Positions 1 to 12,044 of a stretch of DNA of 64,000 nucleotides are shown one piece after another. How positions within the stretch are numbered: position 1 is the stretch's first letter; every line of letters starts with the position of its first letter. The translations under genes were made by a program, and so were the position numbers. The stretch spans positions 131,565,113 to 131,629,112 of the forward strand of contig OX104127.1 of assembly GCA_944470555.2 (NCBI GenBank). The letters are read 5' to 3'. Under the pieces are notes generated by a model. That model searched no databases, was not told the DNA's origin, and saw only the letters and a list, made by a program, of their open reading frames with translations. Origin of the DNA: Heterobilharzia americana (lineage: Eukaryota; Platyhelminthes; Trematoda; Strigeidida; Schistosomatidae).

Positions 1-110
1 ATATAGCTGTTGAATAAGATTGATAAATGTTTGTGGCAGTGAGACTGTGGTGTTGAAGGAGCAGCTGCCAAATTACTTCTCGGTCGCTGCTATCAAAGAC
101 TGGTCTTAGG
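1..110 (-). mobile_element. RTE-like non-LTR fragment F, cut by window edge
   Basis: The first ~105 bases match, with few changes, the stretch 36941-37045 inside RTE-like copy E, in the same orientation. This is the reverse transcriptase segment encoding the run before the IHNGKLS block. The rest of the element lies outside the window. Homology stops near 110 and a PLE terminal repeat follows. Fragment only; no open frame of its own. Confidence 0.8.
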
Positions 111-179
111 ACTGGCTAGTGAAGTAGTAAACTAGGCTAGGTTGAAAAATTGTGTATACATATTTGTAAATATGCTGAA

Positions 180-440
180 ACAGCATGCTGTTGTAATCTC
201 AAGAAATATTTTAAATTTGTATAAACTATGATCAAGATTTGACGGAATAATGGGCTCCGAGTAGTAGGTTGACATTAGATATAGTTTATATTTGTATAAT
301 TCACAGCTTGTTTGAAGTAAGAAAATAATTCCAACGTTTCGCACTGAAGTTTGTTCCGTGCTCTTCTTCAGGGAAATAATCAGAAATTAAAATATCAAAC
401 ATCCACTCCTCTTCGTATAGTCATTGTTTTTCTAAAATTT
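180..440 (-). mobile_element. Penelope-like element terminal repeat, inverted relative to the PLE body that follows
   Basis: On the minus strand this segment carries a hammerhead motif followed by an AT-rich tail. A homologous piece occurs on the plus strand at 4085-4230, showing it is a dispersed repeat. PLE terminal repeats (pLTRs) are known to contain minimal hammerhead ribozymes, which is the basis for the assignment. It points away from the plus-strand PLE starting near 540, so either this is an inverted terminal arrangement like the one at 56.3-59 kb or a second element abuts. Short open frames here are incidental. Confidence 0.55.
322..385 (-). ncRNA. Hammerhead ribozyme motif with intact catalytic core (PLE type)
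   Basis: Minus strand, 5' to 3': UUCC, then CUGAAGA (371-365), stem II GCAC/GUGC (361-358 with 344-341) closing a 13-nt loop, GAAA (340-337), then CGUU with the predicted cut after the triplet GUU (335-333), then GGAA. All conserved residues of the CUGANGA and GAAA boxes are present, the cleavage triplet fits NUH, stem I forms UUCC/GGAA, and stem III is only about 2 bp (AC/GU). Such a tiny stem III is known for PLE and other retroelement hammerheads and usually requires dimeric folding. Activity is inferred, not shown. Confidence 0.65.
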
Positions 441-539
441 GATTACTAGTCATTCAGTGTGAAACTGTATGTCCCTTGTTGTGTAGTGAGTGTATGTGTA
501 TATTTGTTGTATTTCATAGTCCCCTTTCTTGTCAATAAG

Positions 540-2150
540 AGGCAAAAATCAAACAGAAATAAGGGGGAACGCTATGCTCTGAAGCAGTTATGCAAATATA
601 AAATTATTATATTAACCAGAACACACAAAGGAAACATCATAGTGATAATGAACGCAACTGATTATGAGAACAAGACGTGAGAACATCCTAGTACTGGTCC
701 TTATGAGGATAAATCCTACAAAATCGCAAGCCGAGCTGAACAAACTGAAAGCTGAAACTAACAAAGTCATGCAGTCTACACGGGATAAGTGAGCTGCATC
801 TCTGTGGTTCTCATTAGCAGCACCAAAAAGTTGCAACTCTATGTAGATTCCATGGGCTACTGAAGATTCACAAGACAAATATACCTCTAGGATCAGTTGT
901 GGATTTCACTAACTCACTGTCATATTATTTAGCAAAATGCATATAACGATTGTTAAAACTGTACGAAATATGCTACGGTATTGTTTACTGTATCACTGCT
1001 TGCTGTGTATCGAGTAAACAAAGCTAATATGGAATACATCAGACTTCATTTAAAAACTACTTATATCAGATACTGACCTTAAGTTTATGATGCCAATTAG
1101 ATCCAAGCGGAATTCTAAATTCCCTAGAATTGTGCCTACAATCGACCGTATTTACGTCTATAGGAGATCTGTACTGGCAGATAGATGGGATATCATTTGG
1201 ATCTCCAGTATCCTCAATAGTAGCTAACTTGTTCATGCACTCATTAGAGACGAATAGCAAAATGTTCTACGCCTCCGAGAATTTGGTTGGGGAACGTAGA
1301 CGATACGTCTGTTGTCATTAAACGTAGCAGTCTGGAAGAGCTATTCCGGCGTATAAGTGGGAAAATTGAATCAAACTTACCAAAATTGGCCTTTATGGAC
1401 TGCATGGTGGAAAACTACGTGTATAGTATATCAAAGACAACAATGTTTAGGAAATCAACACATTCTGATAGATCCTTTGGTTATCAATTTGCCTATCCTT
1501 TTACCACTAAAGTAACAGTTTCACGAAATCTGGTCAACAGAGCTAACCGTCTTGTTACAAAAGAAGACGATAAAAGAGAAGAGTTAAAGTCAATTTGCTG
1601 TAGACTGGAAGCAAATAAATATCCCAAAGATTTCGTAAGAGGAATTTTGGAAGATGAAATTAAGAATGTACCGAAATTCCCTCCAAACAACAGAATCAAC
1701 TTATAGCTTAAGGAGACGTTAGAAGAAACTAGAGGAATTCTCAAAATATATAATACAAAAGTCTGTTTTCGTAAAACATATGCCCTCCGTTTTAAAGTTA
1801 AAGACGTAGTGCCAAAAGGAAATCAACAAAACTGGGTCTATGAAATCAAATATGCTGATTGTAATGCAGTATATTTGGGGTAGACAACTAGACAGATAAG
1901 TGTAAGATTGAGAAAGCATACACTATATCTAAAGCAGTTTCCAGAGACCTCAGGAGAGGCTAAGAAGCTAGAAAATAAATCGGCAGTTTCTCTACACTCC
2001 ATAGAAATGGGTCACAAAATTGACTTTGATGGACCCAAGGTTTATCACCAAGGTTTTTGGTTATTCTGGAAGGATTGACAGCCGAAACCCTAAATAGATG
2101 GGCAGGTTCAGATGGTTTGGACAAACGAAGTGGAATACAGTTAGCTGCCT
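540..2150 (+). mobile_element. Penelope-like retroelement, decayed (RT plus GIY-YIG endonuclease)
   Basis: PLEs encode a reverse transcriptase related to telomerase RT joined to a GIY-YIG endonuclease. Pieces appear in family order over several frames. About 560-680 encodes an N-terminal block with KGNIIVIMNATDYENK. About 797-950 is homologous to the LWFSL..KSCN and KIHK blocks of the PLE at 57.1 kb. About 1160-1240 encodes DLYWQIDGISFGSPVSSIV, the usual FYRQ-DG-MGSP motif. The catalytic YVDD is NVDD at 1293-1304. From 1287 to 1706 one frame runs without a stop and ends in the RT thumb region. The endonuclease follows at about 1840-1920 with CNAVYLG (VYLG at 1869-1880), but a stop at 1881-1883 replaces the expected Q, followed by TTRQISVRLRKH. 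Stops, shifts and the Y-to-N change make it non-functional. It belongs to a different subfamily from the copies at 49 and 57 kb. Confidence 0.85.
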
Positions 2151-2169
2151 CTTGGCAATTACTAATTAG

Positions 2170-3650
2170 TAAGCGGAAAGAGTGGCTGTAGCATTTACAA
2201 TCAACATCAGTCTCATCTTTATTATAAGTGCATCAACAACAAACAATCTGAATTGAACGTAAGGTATCCTAACCAACAATGGGCTGGATGATCTAAAAAA
2301 CTTGGATATCGAGTTAGTATAGATTCATCGCATAAGGTGTATTTTTACTTGCGTAATCCTGGCGTAGTTTATTAGAACAAATAACAAAATAAACAAATAT
2401 TTTTTATCATTCCTCAACGTTTCTATCTTACTAGGAAGATTCTTTTCAAGAATATGAATCAGGTTAATATTCAAGTTTTGGTGCAGAAGGTGACCTTTAC
2501 GATCATCCACCCACATCTGGATTGCTTTCTTTCATTAATATTATCATCACCATCATTACTACCATTCATTCCAATTTTACTCCGACAAATCAATGAAAAA
2601 TTCTGGTGACTAGTATGTGCGACATTTTTGTCTCGTATTTACAGTGAAGGGGAATATGAATTATAAAACACGCTAATCATACAACAAGAGACATACAATT
2701 TCACACAATGATTGGTAAACATTGTTTCTTAAAAACAATGTCTGTACAAGGAGGTTTTTATTTTGGTAATATTTCGAGAAGAATAAAAACTTGTCATTGT
2801 GTCAGCTTTGCATTAAAAATCCACTTATAATAATAATAATAATAATTTACTCTCGCAAATACAAATACACATCAGTTTACAGGAATGATTGTATACTTAA
2901 ACCAATTTAACAGTTCTGGCTGATACGACTTCATTGCTCACAGATAATCAGCAGATTTAAATAAGTAGAGTTAATGTACCTCTGTACAATAAGATAACGG
3001 ATAGTTAAGGTTTCTACACAGTAATTTTTCACGGGGATGAATTTTATTCGTATCCCCCTCCCCCCAAAAAAGAATATGGCCTAAATGTTAAATGTGTTAT
3101 CAAAAGTAATTCACTTTTAATACATAGAGATAGGGAGAGACAGAAAAATGATAACATGAACGCTGTATAATTTACCAACATCAAAAATTGTCTGATTAAA
3201 TATATCTTGTAAGCTCAAAGCAGCAAAATATGTTGATCATATTAATTAAATTGGTTCAACTTCATAAAAAGTAAAAATTTGTTTAGTTGTACATATGGAA
3301 CTGAGTAAACAAATATGAGTGCAAAATGAGAAGAAGCAATAGGCAGTTGTTTAGCGCGAAAATTCCAATACTTTCGTTACAGAATGGCAAGTGATTGGAA
3401 GGAACACTAAAAGTTAAGCATGAGCATAAAGACTACGGAACTTGTAAAATACAAGAGTTCTTTAGAATAAAGAACTCACAAGCAGCATGGTATTAACAGT
3501 TTGACCATATAAAAAGGCATATCATTACGATGTTAGATATTAATGTTTGAGTATATAGTCTCATAATTAGATAGAAAATGGTTAGCCTGATGAAGTATTG
3601 GAATAAAATATTGTTTCGCCACTTATTGACTTAGTTCCGGGTGGAGAAAA
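2170..3650. other. AT-rich stretch without recognisable genes
   Basis: No coding frame or recognised repeat. A short (TAA)n microsatellite lies near 2827-2846 and a C-rich/A-rich run near 3055-3070. At 3587-3640 a CTGATGA and, on the other strand, a GAAAC occur, but not in hammerhead order. Confidence 0.6.
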
Positions 3651-3654
3651 ATAT

Positions 3655-3960
3655 AGTTTTCCTTCAGTAGTTCAAATAGGGATATCATTTTCATCATGCT
3701 TGATATGGCTCAAAACCGATGTCAATGGCACAGATGTAGACACACATTATCCTCATGTTAACGCCATATTGAATCTCACCATTTTCTCATTCTTCCCTTC
3801 TCTCTTTTAATATTTTATATTTCTTCTGACTGAATTTTCGTCTCTTCATCTTCCACTTCACTGACTTTTTACTTGATGTACTGATATGAGCCGTGACAAC
3901 ACGGACCGTTACACAGTAATGCCTGGTCCTATGTTGATTTGGATGGATGATTCTAGGTCA
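3655..3960 (+). repeat. Dispersed repeat, probable 3' end of a non-LTR retrotransposon
   Basis: Closely related to 23085-23395 on the minus strand. The 5' end encodes LDMAQNRCQWHRC (the other copy: LSDMAQNRSQ), a run resembling the last residues of RTE-type polyproteins, followed by a shared untranslated stretch ending near a GACCGTTACxCAGTAATGCC block. The homology covers about 300 bases in both copies. The open frame 3886-4224 is an accident spanning this repeat and the next PLE fragment. Confidence 0.6.
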
Positions 3961-4084
3961 GTATCTGCAGAAGGGAAGAGAAAATTAAAGATGAGAGAAC
4001 CCGAATACATTAATTTATTCTATAAATGCATAAACTTTTCATTGATATATTTATACAAAGAGGATTGGACAAGGAGAATTCAGT

Positions 4085-4230
4085 TAAATATCTCCGATGT
4101 TTTAATTTTTGATTATTTCGCTGAAGAAGCTCGAACTAGATTTACGTGTAAAACGTTGAAATTATTTTATTTCAAACAGACTAACTTACGCAAACAGAAA
4201 CTATACCTAATGTCAGCATTATAAAGGATT
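4085..4230 (+). mobile_element. PLE terminal-repeat fragment with degenerate hammerhead
   Basis: Homologous to 180-420 on the opposite strand. CTGAAGA is kept at 4121-4127, but the expected CGAAA is read as TAAAA just before ACGTTG (about 4149-4157), so the invariant G12 is lost. The downstream AT-rich tail also matches the first copy. Confidence 0.6.
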
Positions 4231-4375
4231 CATAAAATGTAAATGTTTGACTTATTTTGTTTAAATGGATTAGAGAATTGGTTGAACTCATTTGTATATG
4301 GCATTTTTCATTACTGTGTTCAAACCTGTACAGTGAGAAATCATAGGAAAAGCAATATTTTTCTCGTTGAAGAAG

Positions 4376-4590
4376 AATTGATCATCGTGACTCAGTGGTC
4401 TAGTGGGTAACATTTTGGAGTTTGAAGTGATGAGTCTGGGATTCGAGTCTCAGTAGGAACAAAATCACTCATTGGGACACAGGTGTACACCCAGCTGACG
4501 AGCCCCAAATAGGACGAAAAGCGCATCTTTGATTTCACTGTTAGCCACTCTCCATCAGTGATATAAAAGGAAGGTTGTTTACTAGTTTTT
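4376..4590 (+). repeat. tRNA-derived hammerhead SINE, family S1 (SM-alpha-like)
   Basis: A tRNA-like head (4380-4455) has a box-B-like GGGATTCGAGTC. It is followed by the family body and a hammerhead module: CTGACGA 4495-4501, a stem II with loop CAAATA and one mismatch, GAAA 4516-4519, and ATC 4525-4527. The layout matches the schistosome SINE in which self-cleaving hammerheads were first found. Here the core residues are intact, but stems I, II and III each contain mismatches, so activity would be weak at best. Transcription would be by RNA polymerase III from the internal A/B boxes (family knowledge). Confidence 0.8.
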
Positions 4591-4599
4591 CATGTAGGT

Positions 4600-5313
4600 G
4601 ACAGGGTATAAAATATAACTTCTACAATGTGTATACATCCAGTAAACTTTTTTGTCAATTTTTTATCCAACTCGTGTGTCTTGATACGTCTAGCTTGGAA
4701 CCTTTCTGTGTCATATCAATGTGACATTCATTCACCTTCTAATAGTCCTATTTAACAGCTTCACCTTATCTACATATTTTTAGGTTTACTGATCATGTAT
4801 CGTTGGATGACCAGAAGATAACTGCTATAGAAATAATGCATTCAAATAACTAGCGGTTCAAAAAAGTGTTCTCTATTTGCTGAAACTGATCAGTATGAAA
4901 AAGACATCATCATTTTTGTATTAAATACTCTTTGAGGTCTATCCGGATGTAGTGTTCTGACGACTGACTGTTTTACTCACTGTTGTTTACTGATTATTTC
5001 ATACTAGATACTTGTCTAAAAAATGATGAAATAAATTGTTTTTCAGTTTAATTTACATATCTTTTTACAAAGGTGTCGTATTTATTACAAAAAATAACAA
5101 CCCATTGTATTCAGTTGTTTATATTACAATTATTCTCTCCTGTTACACATTTTAAATGGAATTAGTTATCATTGAATTTTTGTAAAATGTTAGAAACAGC
5201 TGTTAATCACCTTTTATAACTGTGATTGTTTCTTACATTGACATCAATTCAAGTTGTTCAAGTCTCTTGGATTTATTTCTTTCATTTGAATGTTTTATCT
5301 AAGATTTATATAA

Positions 5314-5366
<53 letters not shown>

Positions 5367-8240
5367 ATATATATATTGCAGTATACTTATGTTATTATAA
5401 AAATATTGTATAGGTCAAATGACTACTTTTACATTCTTTTTCATTTCATCAGATCTATTCTCTTCACAATAGCCTAATAATAATTGTGATATTTGTTCCC
5501 AAGAAATTATCATTTGCATTTCACAGTTTTACTTAAATGAATAACACTAGAGAGTTTTATTTGTGTGTACATTTTTGTTTTTTCGATCAAAAAAATAATT
5601 CCCACCTTCTTCATTGTTATACTGTTGTATTAGTGTACAGTAGTTAATTGTTCTCTTTCATCTCTCCCTTAACCTTATTATTCAAAGATTATTTACTAGT
5701 GAAGATTATTGAAGATATGATCTATTATTGGTGAAAATAGTTTTTACATGGGTATGGTGTTTTCTTATTGCTTTTCTTTCAGTTTTAACAGTTAGTCTCC
5801 CTATCATTGTCTCTCTTATTCTTTTTTCTGTCAGCTTGTTTTGTGCCTTATCTACCGCTTTTTCCTATGAAATGGAACAGAGCATTTATCTTAATCCTTA
5901 ACTGTACATGTACATAGTATATGCTTATAATCAGTCGTTTTCTTATTACATCAACACTGGTGTTTGTTTTTCATTTGTTTATATTTGACAGTGATGTTGC
6001 ATTTTACTTATTTGTTTCTGTGTGTTTGTGTGTGTTTTTGTCTGCCTGTTTGTTTTGAAAGTTTTGTCTACCTTCATTGAAGTATATAATATTTCTATTA
6101 TCCCTGAAGTGCATGCCAGAGAAAAAAATGAAGTATTCTAAAGCGACAAAAAAAAGAATTCGGTTTGTGGACGTTTTTCTCTTGCCATTGGTCTTTTTTG
6201 TTTTACTTCAGTCAACTTTTCTGGCAACTAAAAGAGAAGATATTGTTGATGTATAGATTTGTATATTGGATTTTAGTTTACAATGAGGCTAAAAGTCATC
6301 CATAGATTGTGTGGAAATTCATATGTTCTGTATGCAAACATTTTGAAGTGAAAACTGAAATCGTGAATCCTTTTTTTGCTGTAGTTTAGAGCTTCAATTG
6401 ATTCACTTTTATTTATGGGTGTCATTTTTCATCAATAACTGTACTTTTACTTTCCACTTAAGAAATGAAAGAGGAGCGAAAAATATGTATTCAGAATACA
6501 GGAAGTACGCATCTTTTCACTGAAGGCTATAACCTATATCAAGCACGATAACACCCAAGGGTGACTTGTAGACTTATCCGGTGTATTGGAGTGTATTGAG
6601 CCGACTCCCATTGGTCGAAATATTTAACTTTCAATTAGTTGGTCACAGGTTAGGACATCGATTCACCTACTGAGATTTGAACAGTCAGTTTCACAAACAC
6701 CTATACAGTTGTTGTCGCTCATTGCCCAGTGTATGGACGTGCGAATGATTGTTGATAGAGTTTAGTTTATATAATAGTCTGTAAGTTGCAGTTAGATAGG
6801 TGTGGCTGATTGTTTATTACGCCCTCGCGTGTTTGCTAATACAGTTGACTCTGAATATAACAATATGCTCAACTGAGTAATGGTTGAATCCTCACATGTA
6901 TTCCATAATTCAGTCTGCTTAAACACACTACAGTATTGGGGTACAGAATTTTACTTGAAAATATTCATAATAACGTGAATTGTGAGAACTGCGATATGTA
7001 ATTTCCTTACGAACACCAGTTGGTTGTTGTTAAACGTTATTAGTATTTTTCTAGCTCGACATAAACCCTATGAATATGTTGCACAGTGGTCGATATGCGT
7101 CGGGCTGGTTTAATACTTTGTTTTCAGGGAGTTGTAATTTAAGGATGCAGTTTGCGTGATCTAAATTTCTAACCCTATCACCCTTGCGTGTTGGTAAAAT
7201 ATTTATTCAATTGAAAATGTTTTCCAAATTACTTCTCAGTTATTTGCCTAAGAATGATTATTTAAAAGATGTTAAAAATTCTGCAAGCATAGGATGAAGG
7301 CAAATGAGTACCGTTAGAAAAAGCCAAAACCTTAAGAGTAAGTTTTTCGAATCTTTGTATACACATAAGCACTCAGTACATTGACTTGTGCAAAATGAAA
7401 GTTAAGGATATTCAGAACTTTTTTCGTCAATTGTAGATTTCTTTAACTCGTTTACTTTGCCTGTTATCTGTCATTCATCTGCATCTTTTACTCATTTGGC
7501 TAAAGTGTGCAAAATTATCATTCATTAGTGTAAAAACGATTGAAATTTCTTTACCTCAAGGTGTCACTATCTTGGAAAGCCATTTTCATATGAATTCTTA
7601 TGCATTAGATGATATCGAATTAACACTGAAACTGTAACTTTGCAATTTGACTACTTACTACTTTTCTAAGGCGTCATATGTCCCGTCGGTGTCTTTTCAA
7701 TGCATCTGATATCTGCTGATTTTATCTGCGTTGATGTAGAGTTATTCATTTATTAGAGTTTATGCGATTTGTACAGACGATGTACATCTGAAAAAAACTA
7801 ATGTTATCTCATATTAGATAGGGGAACCATGGTGTTTCCTTGCTTTATTGATCGCTAAACTTCACTTGGTACTCAACATTTGGGAATGATAGTGGTTGTT
7901 GTCTGACGGTCATTTGATGCACTTAGTTGTCTAGCAGGGTAGGTCACAGCGAATCGTTGAGTCTTCATGTCAGTGTCGTATACGTGTTTAAATGTCAAAA
8001 GGAGTATCGGTTGAAGATTTTACATGGAGCAATCAATTGAACTTCACTACAAGTCAGTATACAGAAGGTACTGGTTTACTGCATTAGTTTTTGAATAAAG
8101 GTTGTTTGTCGTCACTACCTTATGTCCTACTGAACTGAGAAAAGGTGAAAGAAAACTACAGCTGTTCTTTTTATTGAACAAAGATATATGCACATATTCT
8201 GCTTTATGAACTAAGATGGAGAAAGAACATTGATTGGAGC
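4600..8240. other. AT-rich non-coding stretch with microsatellites
   Basis: No coding frame or recognised element. A (TA)n microsatellite occupies about 5314-5376, producing a meaningless IYIYIY open frame. A GT-rich run lies near 6000-6050. The segment 6530-6740 is richer in GC and may be an unidentified repeat. Confidence 0.6.
5314..5376. repeat. (TA)n microsatellite
   Basis: Nearly pure alternating TA for about 60 bases with one TATTATAT interruption near 5355. Confidence 0.95.
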
Positions 8241-8244
8241 ACAA

Positions 8245-8720
8245 TAAAGTGGTACCATTTTATGTCTCCTCTTTCTTGTCATCTGCTTGCAAACTAAAGA
8301 CACTTATTTGTCGTATTAAAAAAGAATTAGAACATACTTTTCTGCAGTTACATGAAGTTAGTTACCAGGGAACGACTTGATCTGATAAAGAATATAGACA
8401 TCCGGATGAAGTTAACAATGTCTTGTTAAGAAGTTTCAGTTATATATGTGATTCAGCAGAGTCTGAGAAAAGAACATGGACAGTTATAGTAGTTTATTTA
8501 AGATTAACAAGTCGGTCAGGCGATGCTAAAGAACAGACACATTAGGTAGAATGAGTTGAACTCAGTCGTTAGAACGATCATCAACATTATGTACAGACAG
8601 AAAAAAGGTTCAATCAAGAGAGGATGTCATCAAATCAGAGGAAGAATAAAATGTTAGGTTACTAGGCAGGACAAAGATGTATCACTGCTTCTATTTGTGC
8701 TTACCATTCCGGTTTCATTT
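8245..8720 (+). repeat. Dispersed repeat R4, copy 1
   Basis: About 470 bases that align, with small indels, to 44885-45345 in the same orientation. A third partial copy lies inverted at 45500-45632. Shared landmarks include AAGAATTAGAACA near 8322 and GATCATCAACATTATGT near 8576. No open frame. The size and discrete ends would suit a solo LTR or a short non-autonomous element, but I see no diagnostic termini. Confidence 0.65.
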
Positions 8721-8839
8721 GTTTGATCACTTTGACCTCACGTGTAAGGCGAATAGTGCGGTGGATGGTGTACTGTTTATGGAATAGGACTAGAGACTTG
8801 CGTTTATCTTTGGTATTCATATTCTTAGATTCGTGCGCT

Positions 8840-9125
8840 AAGAACAAGAAATTAAGTTGAGCGCTGACAGAGTTGTGAGGGCGGTTAACACATCCCGGCT
8901 GCCCACACTGGGGAAAGCTAGATCTTCTTTAGGTACCGGAAAAAGAAGGGTTAATGCGTGACCGCATAGCTCAGGTGACATCTGCTTGAGACCGGTGGTG
9001 TACCGTTTATTTAGTGTCACGAAAATTGGCCTGTATTATGGAAGATGTAGTCGTAAATACCTCCTGTGGTTTTGGGTCGCCAGTAACCACTGGTGACCGA
9101 TCTAAGCCATCATAATGCATCATTT
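8840..9125. other. GC-richer segment just upstream of RTE-like copy A
   Basis: Composition is clearly richer in GC than the flanks. It may be the 5' untranslated part of copy A. It does not match the sequence beyond the 5' end of copy E, so it could equally be another repeat. The minus-strand open frame at 8838-9020 has no recognised similarity. Confidence 0.35.
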
Positions 9126-12041
9126 GTTTAAAAATACGTTAGGGGAAACTAACCTCACCTGGCTAACTAGTTACTAGCCGGTCCTAAGCCCAGGTAAAGA
9201 GAGAAGGTTGGACATAGGGCTAGCAACCCTACCCCGGAAAGCCAATCCAATCGCTAAAGAAACTTCAAAGCACATGAAAAAATATATAAAAAAATAAAAA
9301 CAAACTTATTCCTCACTGGAATCGGAGAGACGAAATGATGCCAGTTGGTGAAAGCCTTCAGGAAGCCAGTCGGCCAATGTGTCTACTATTCTCTCTATGA
9401 AAGCAAAAGTAAACATGGGGGCATGGAATGTCAGCACCATGCATGAACCTACCAAGGCTGCCCAGATTGCAAAAGAAAAGAGGAGGTATGGCATGGAAGT
9501 GCTAGGAATCTGCGAAAGCAGGTCGAACGGAAGTGGACTCTCCAAACTGTTAACTGGAGAGTCAATCTACTCCAATATTGTCACCCAGACGACAACCACG
9601 AGCACACTGAGCTTTGGAGTGGCTATCATGATGTCCCCAACAGCATCGAAGGCTCTCATATAGTGGGAACCAGTCTCCTCCAGGATCATGACAGCAAGAT
9701 TCAACTCAGATGGAAGGAAAGTCACAATCATACAATGCTACGCTATGCACCTACAAATAATGTGGATGAAGAGAAGAAGGAGGAATCCTACAGACAACAG
9801 CGATCAGTACTAGACAAGACCCAGGATGGCCACGGCCACAAAAATTCTAATGGTTGAGGTAACATGAATACCGAACTGCTTGGAGCGGACAACACAGGAA
9901 GAGAACTGATCATGGATCGAAAAGCACTCGGTGAAATGAATGAGAATGGAGAACTGTTTGCATAACCGTATTAGAAAAGAAGAGGAAGCAAGACAAGGAA
10001 TGGATCTCGACGGACACATGGAAGCTGATAGAGGAGGAAGAATAAGATAATGATGGTGAAGCAGAAGAGGAACCAGTGCAAGGATGCACAACGACAAGAC
10101 GAACTGAGTACAACGTACAAAACACTACACTGGACAAAGAAGTGAAAAAGAGTGCATGCAAAGACAAAAAGACAGTGCGACACATTTGCAAGTGAAGCAG
10201 AAAAGGCTGCTGGTAAGAGAGACCTGACAACATTATATCAAATAACCAGGTTATTACCTGGGAAGAGATCAAGTCTGATGAAACCAATGAGAGGTGGTGA
10301 AGGAAACTTACTTACCAAAGAAGAGAAACAATGAGCTGATCACTTCAAAAAGCTCTTGAATCGACCACCACCTGCAACTCGTCCAGAAATACCACCAGCA
10401 ACGGCAGAACTACCAGTGAACTCAGGTCCTCCGACAAAAGCAGAATTCCTAAATGCCAAAAAGTTACTGAAATGTGAGAAAACAGCAATACCAGATGAAA
10501 TCCCTCCAAAAGCACTAAAAACAGACACAGAGACAACAGTGGACATGCTCACACCACTACTACAGAAGGTTTGCAAGGAAGGAAGGAAAGGTACCTGCTG
10601 GTTGATTGGAAGAAGGGCTACCTTGTCAAACTCCCAAAGAAGGGAGACTTAAGCCTTTGTAAGAACTGGTGAGGAATCATGCTGGGTGTCCACCTCAAGC
10701 AAAATACCGAGTCACAGCATCCTGGAGAAACTAAAAGATGCTATGGATTCAGAATTATGACCGGAACAGGCTGGCTGGCTGGCTTCAGGAAGAACAAATC
10801 ATCTGCGGACCAAATTGCAACTCTACACTCAGCTACGCATCATCATAGAACACAGTACAGAATGGCGACTATCTACCTCGACTTTGAAGAGACCTTCGAC
10901 AGCGTCAACCGATAAGAGATTTGGCAATTGCTTCAACACTACGAAGTGCCACAAATCTTTATCAACCTCATTCAACAGCTATATGATGGATGACGACATC
11001 ATGTGATAATTGATCCACAATGGAAAGCTGAGTGACCCCTTTGAAGTGAAGACAGGAGTAAGACAAGGCTGCCTGCTATCACCCATGATATTCCTGATTG
11101 TGGTGGACTGGACCGTGCATCAAACCATGAGTAGCGAGAAGACGGCCATATGCTGGACCGATGGGAAGAGCCTACACGATTTGGATTTCGCCGATGACTT
11201 ATGTTCAATGTCGCACAAACTTGAAGATCTACAGGCGAAAACTAACAAGTTGACAGAAGAGGCGAGGCAACGAAAACGGGAATTAAAGTGGATGTAGAGA
11301 AGACAGGGATGATGACGATACCGCACCAACAACTCCAACAACAAACTCCAATCACCATCAATGGGAGAAATCTAAAGGAAGTGGCCTCTTCCACCTATCT
11401 AGGTAGCATCGTTTTCAACTACAGGCAGTGGCACAGACACAGACGAGGACGTGAAATCCAGCATCGGAAAGACAGCAAGACAGGCTTTCACTAATCTGAA
11501 ACCAGTGTGGAGATCTTCTGCACTCAACACAAAGAACAACATCCGCATTTTCAACACCAATCCAGTCGAGTAAGTCAGTGCTTCCATGTGATGCTTCAGA
11601 AACTTGGCATGTCACGAAAAACATTTCCAACAAACTACAGATATTCATCAACAACTGGCACCTACACTCACTCGATACTGAAGATCAGATATCCAGAATA
11701 ATGAGAATAAGCAAGAATGAAGTCTGGCCTGCTAACGAACCAACCGAGAACCTATCGCTGAACAGATATGCAGAAGGAAGTGGAGATGGATTGAATTGGC
11801 CTCCACTGAGAAGATGGATTGTGGACATCAGGCGTCAGCCAGGCGGTTGAGTGGAATCCAAAGGGAAAAGATGAGTTGGCGTCTGAGGTGAGGGTGGCAT
11901 GGAGGAGATGTGTGAGGAGGAAATGAGAGTTTGTGGGCAGTCGTGTAGCCAGGTTCGAAAGACTGTGTAGAAGAGAGTGGATGGAGGCGTGCTCCTGGTG
12001 TCCTATGTTCCACTAGGAACCCAAGGGAATAATAATAATAA
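9125..12041 (+). mobile_element. RTE-like non-LTR retrotransposon copy A, near full length, frameshifted
   Basis: An APE-endonuclease/reverse-transcriptase element. The 5' leader 9125-9370 matches copy E. The endonuclease begins with MSTILSMKAKVNMGAWNVST (9379) and continues through ICESRSNGSG. Later blocks appear in changing frames: RPEIPPATAELPVNSGPP (10380 on), GTGWLAGFRKNKSSADQI (10765 on), YLDFEETFDSVNR (10875 on), and FEVKTGVRQGCLLSP (11040 on). The catalytic FADD at 11187-11198 is intact. The palm continues to MDVEKTGMMTIPHQQ. At about 11411 an extra T (GTTTT instead of GTTT in copies D and E) shifts the frame before the C-terminal block TDEDVKSSIGKTARQ. The 3' end has a TCCTATGTTCCACTAGGAACCC-like terminus (12001-12023) and a short (AAT)n tail, as is usual for RTE elements. 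Non-autonomous in its present state. The clade call is inference from motifs. Confidence 0.88.
11187..11198 (+). other. Intact RT catalytic FADD motif of copy A
   Basis: Codons ttc gcc gat gac encode the metal-binding double aspartate. The homologous site is FAHD in copies B and C and is interrupted by triplet repeats in copy E. Confidence 0.9.
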
Positions 12042-12044
12042 GGG

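Noticed and set aside
2820..2850. CRISPR array or other spaced direct repeats
   Set aside because: Only simple (TAA)n and similar microsatellites are seen; no regularly spaced repeats with unique spacers anywhere in the window.
3587..3640. Hammerhead ribozyme
   Set aside because: CTGATGA is on the plus strand but the GAAAC is on the minus strand, so the boxes are not in hammerhead order.
5226..5477. 83-codon gene
   Set aside because: Mostly a translated TA microsatellite.
11415..11654. 79-codon frame repeated at 21915, 25637 and 36246
   Set aside because: Conserved only because it is antisense to the RTE-like RT; the sense strand explains the conservation.
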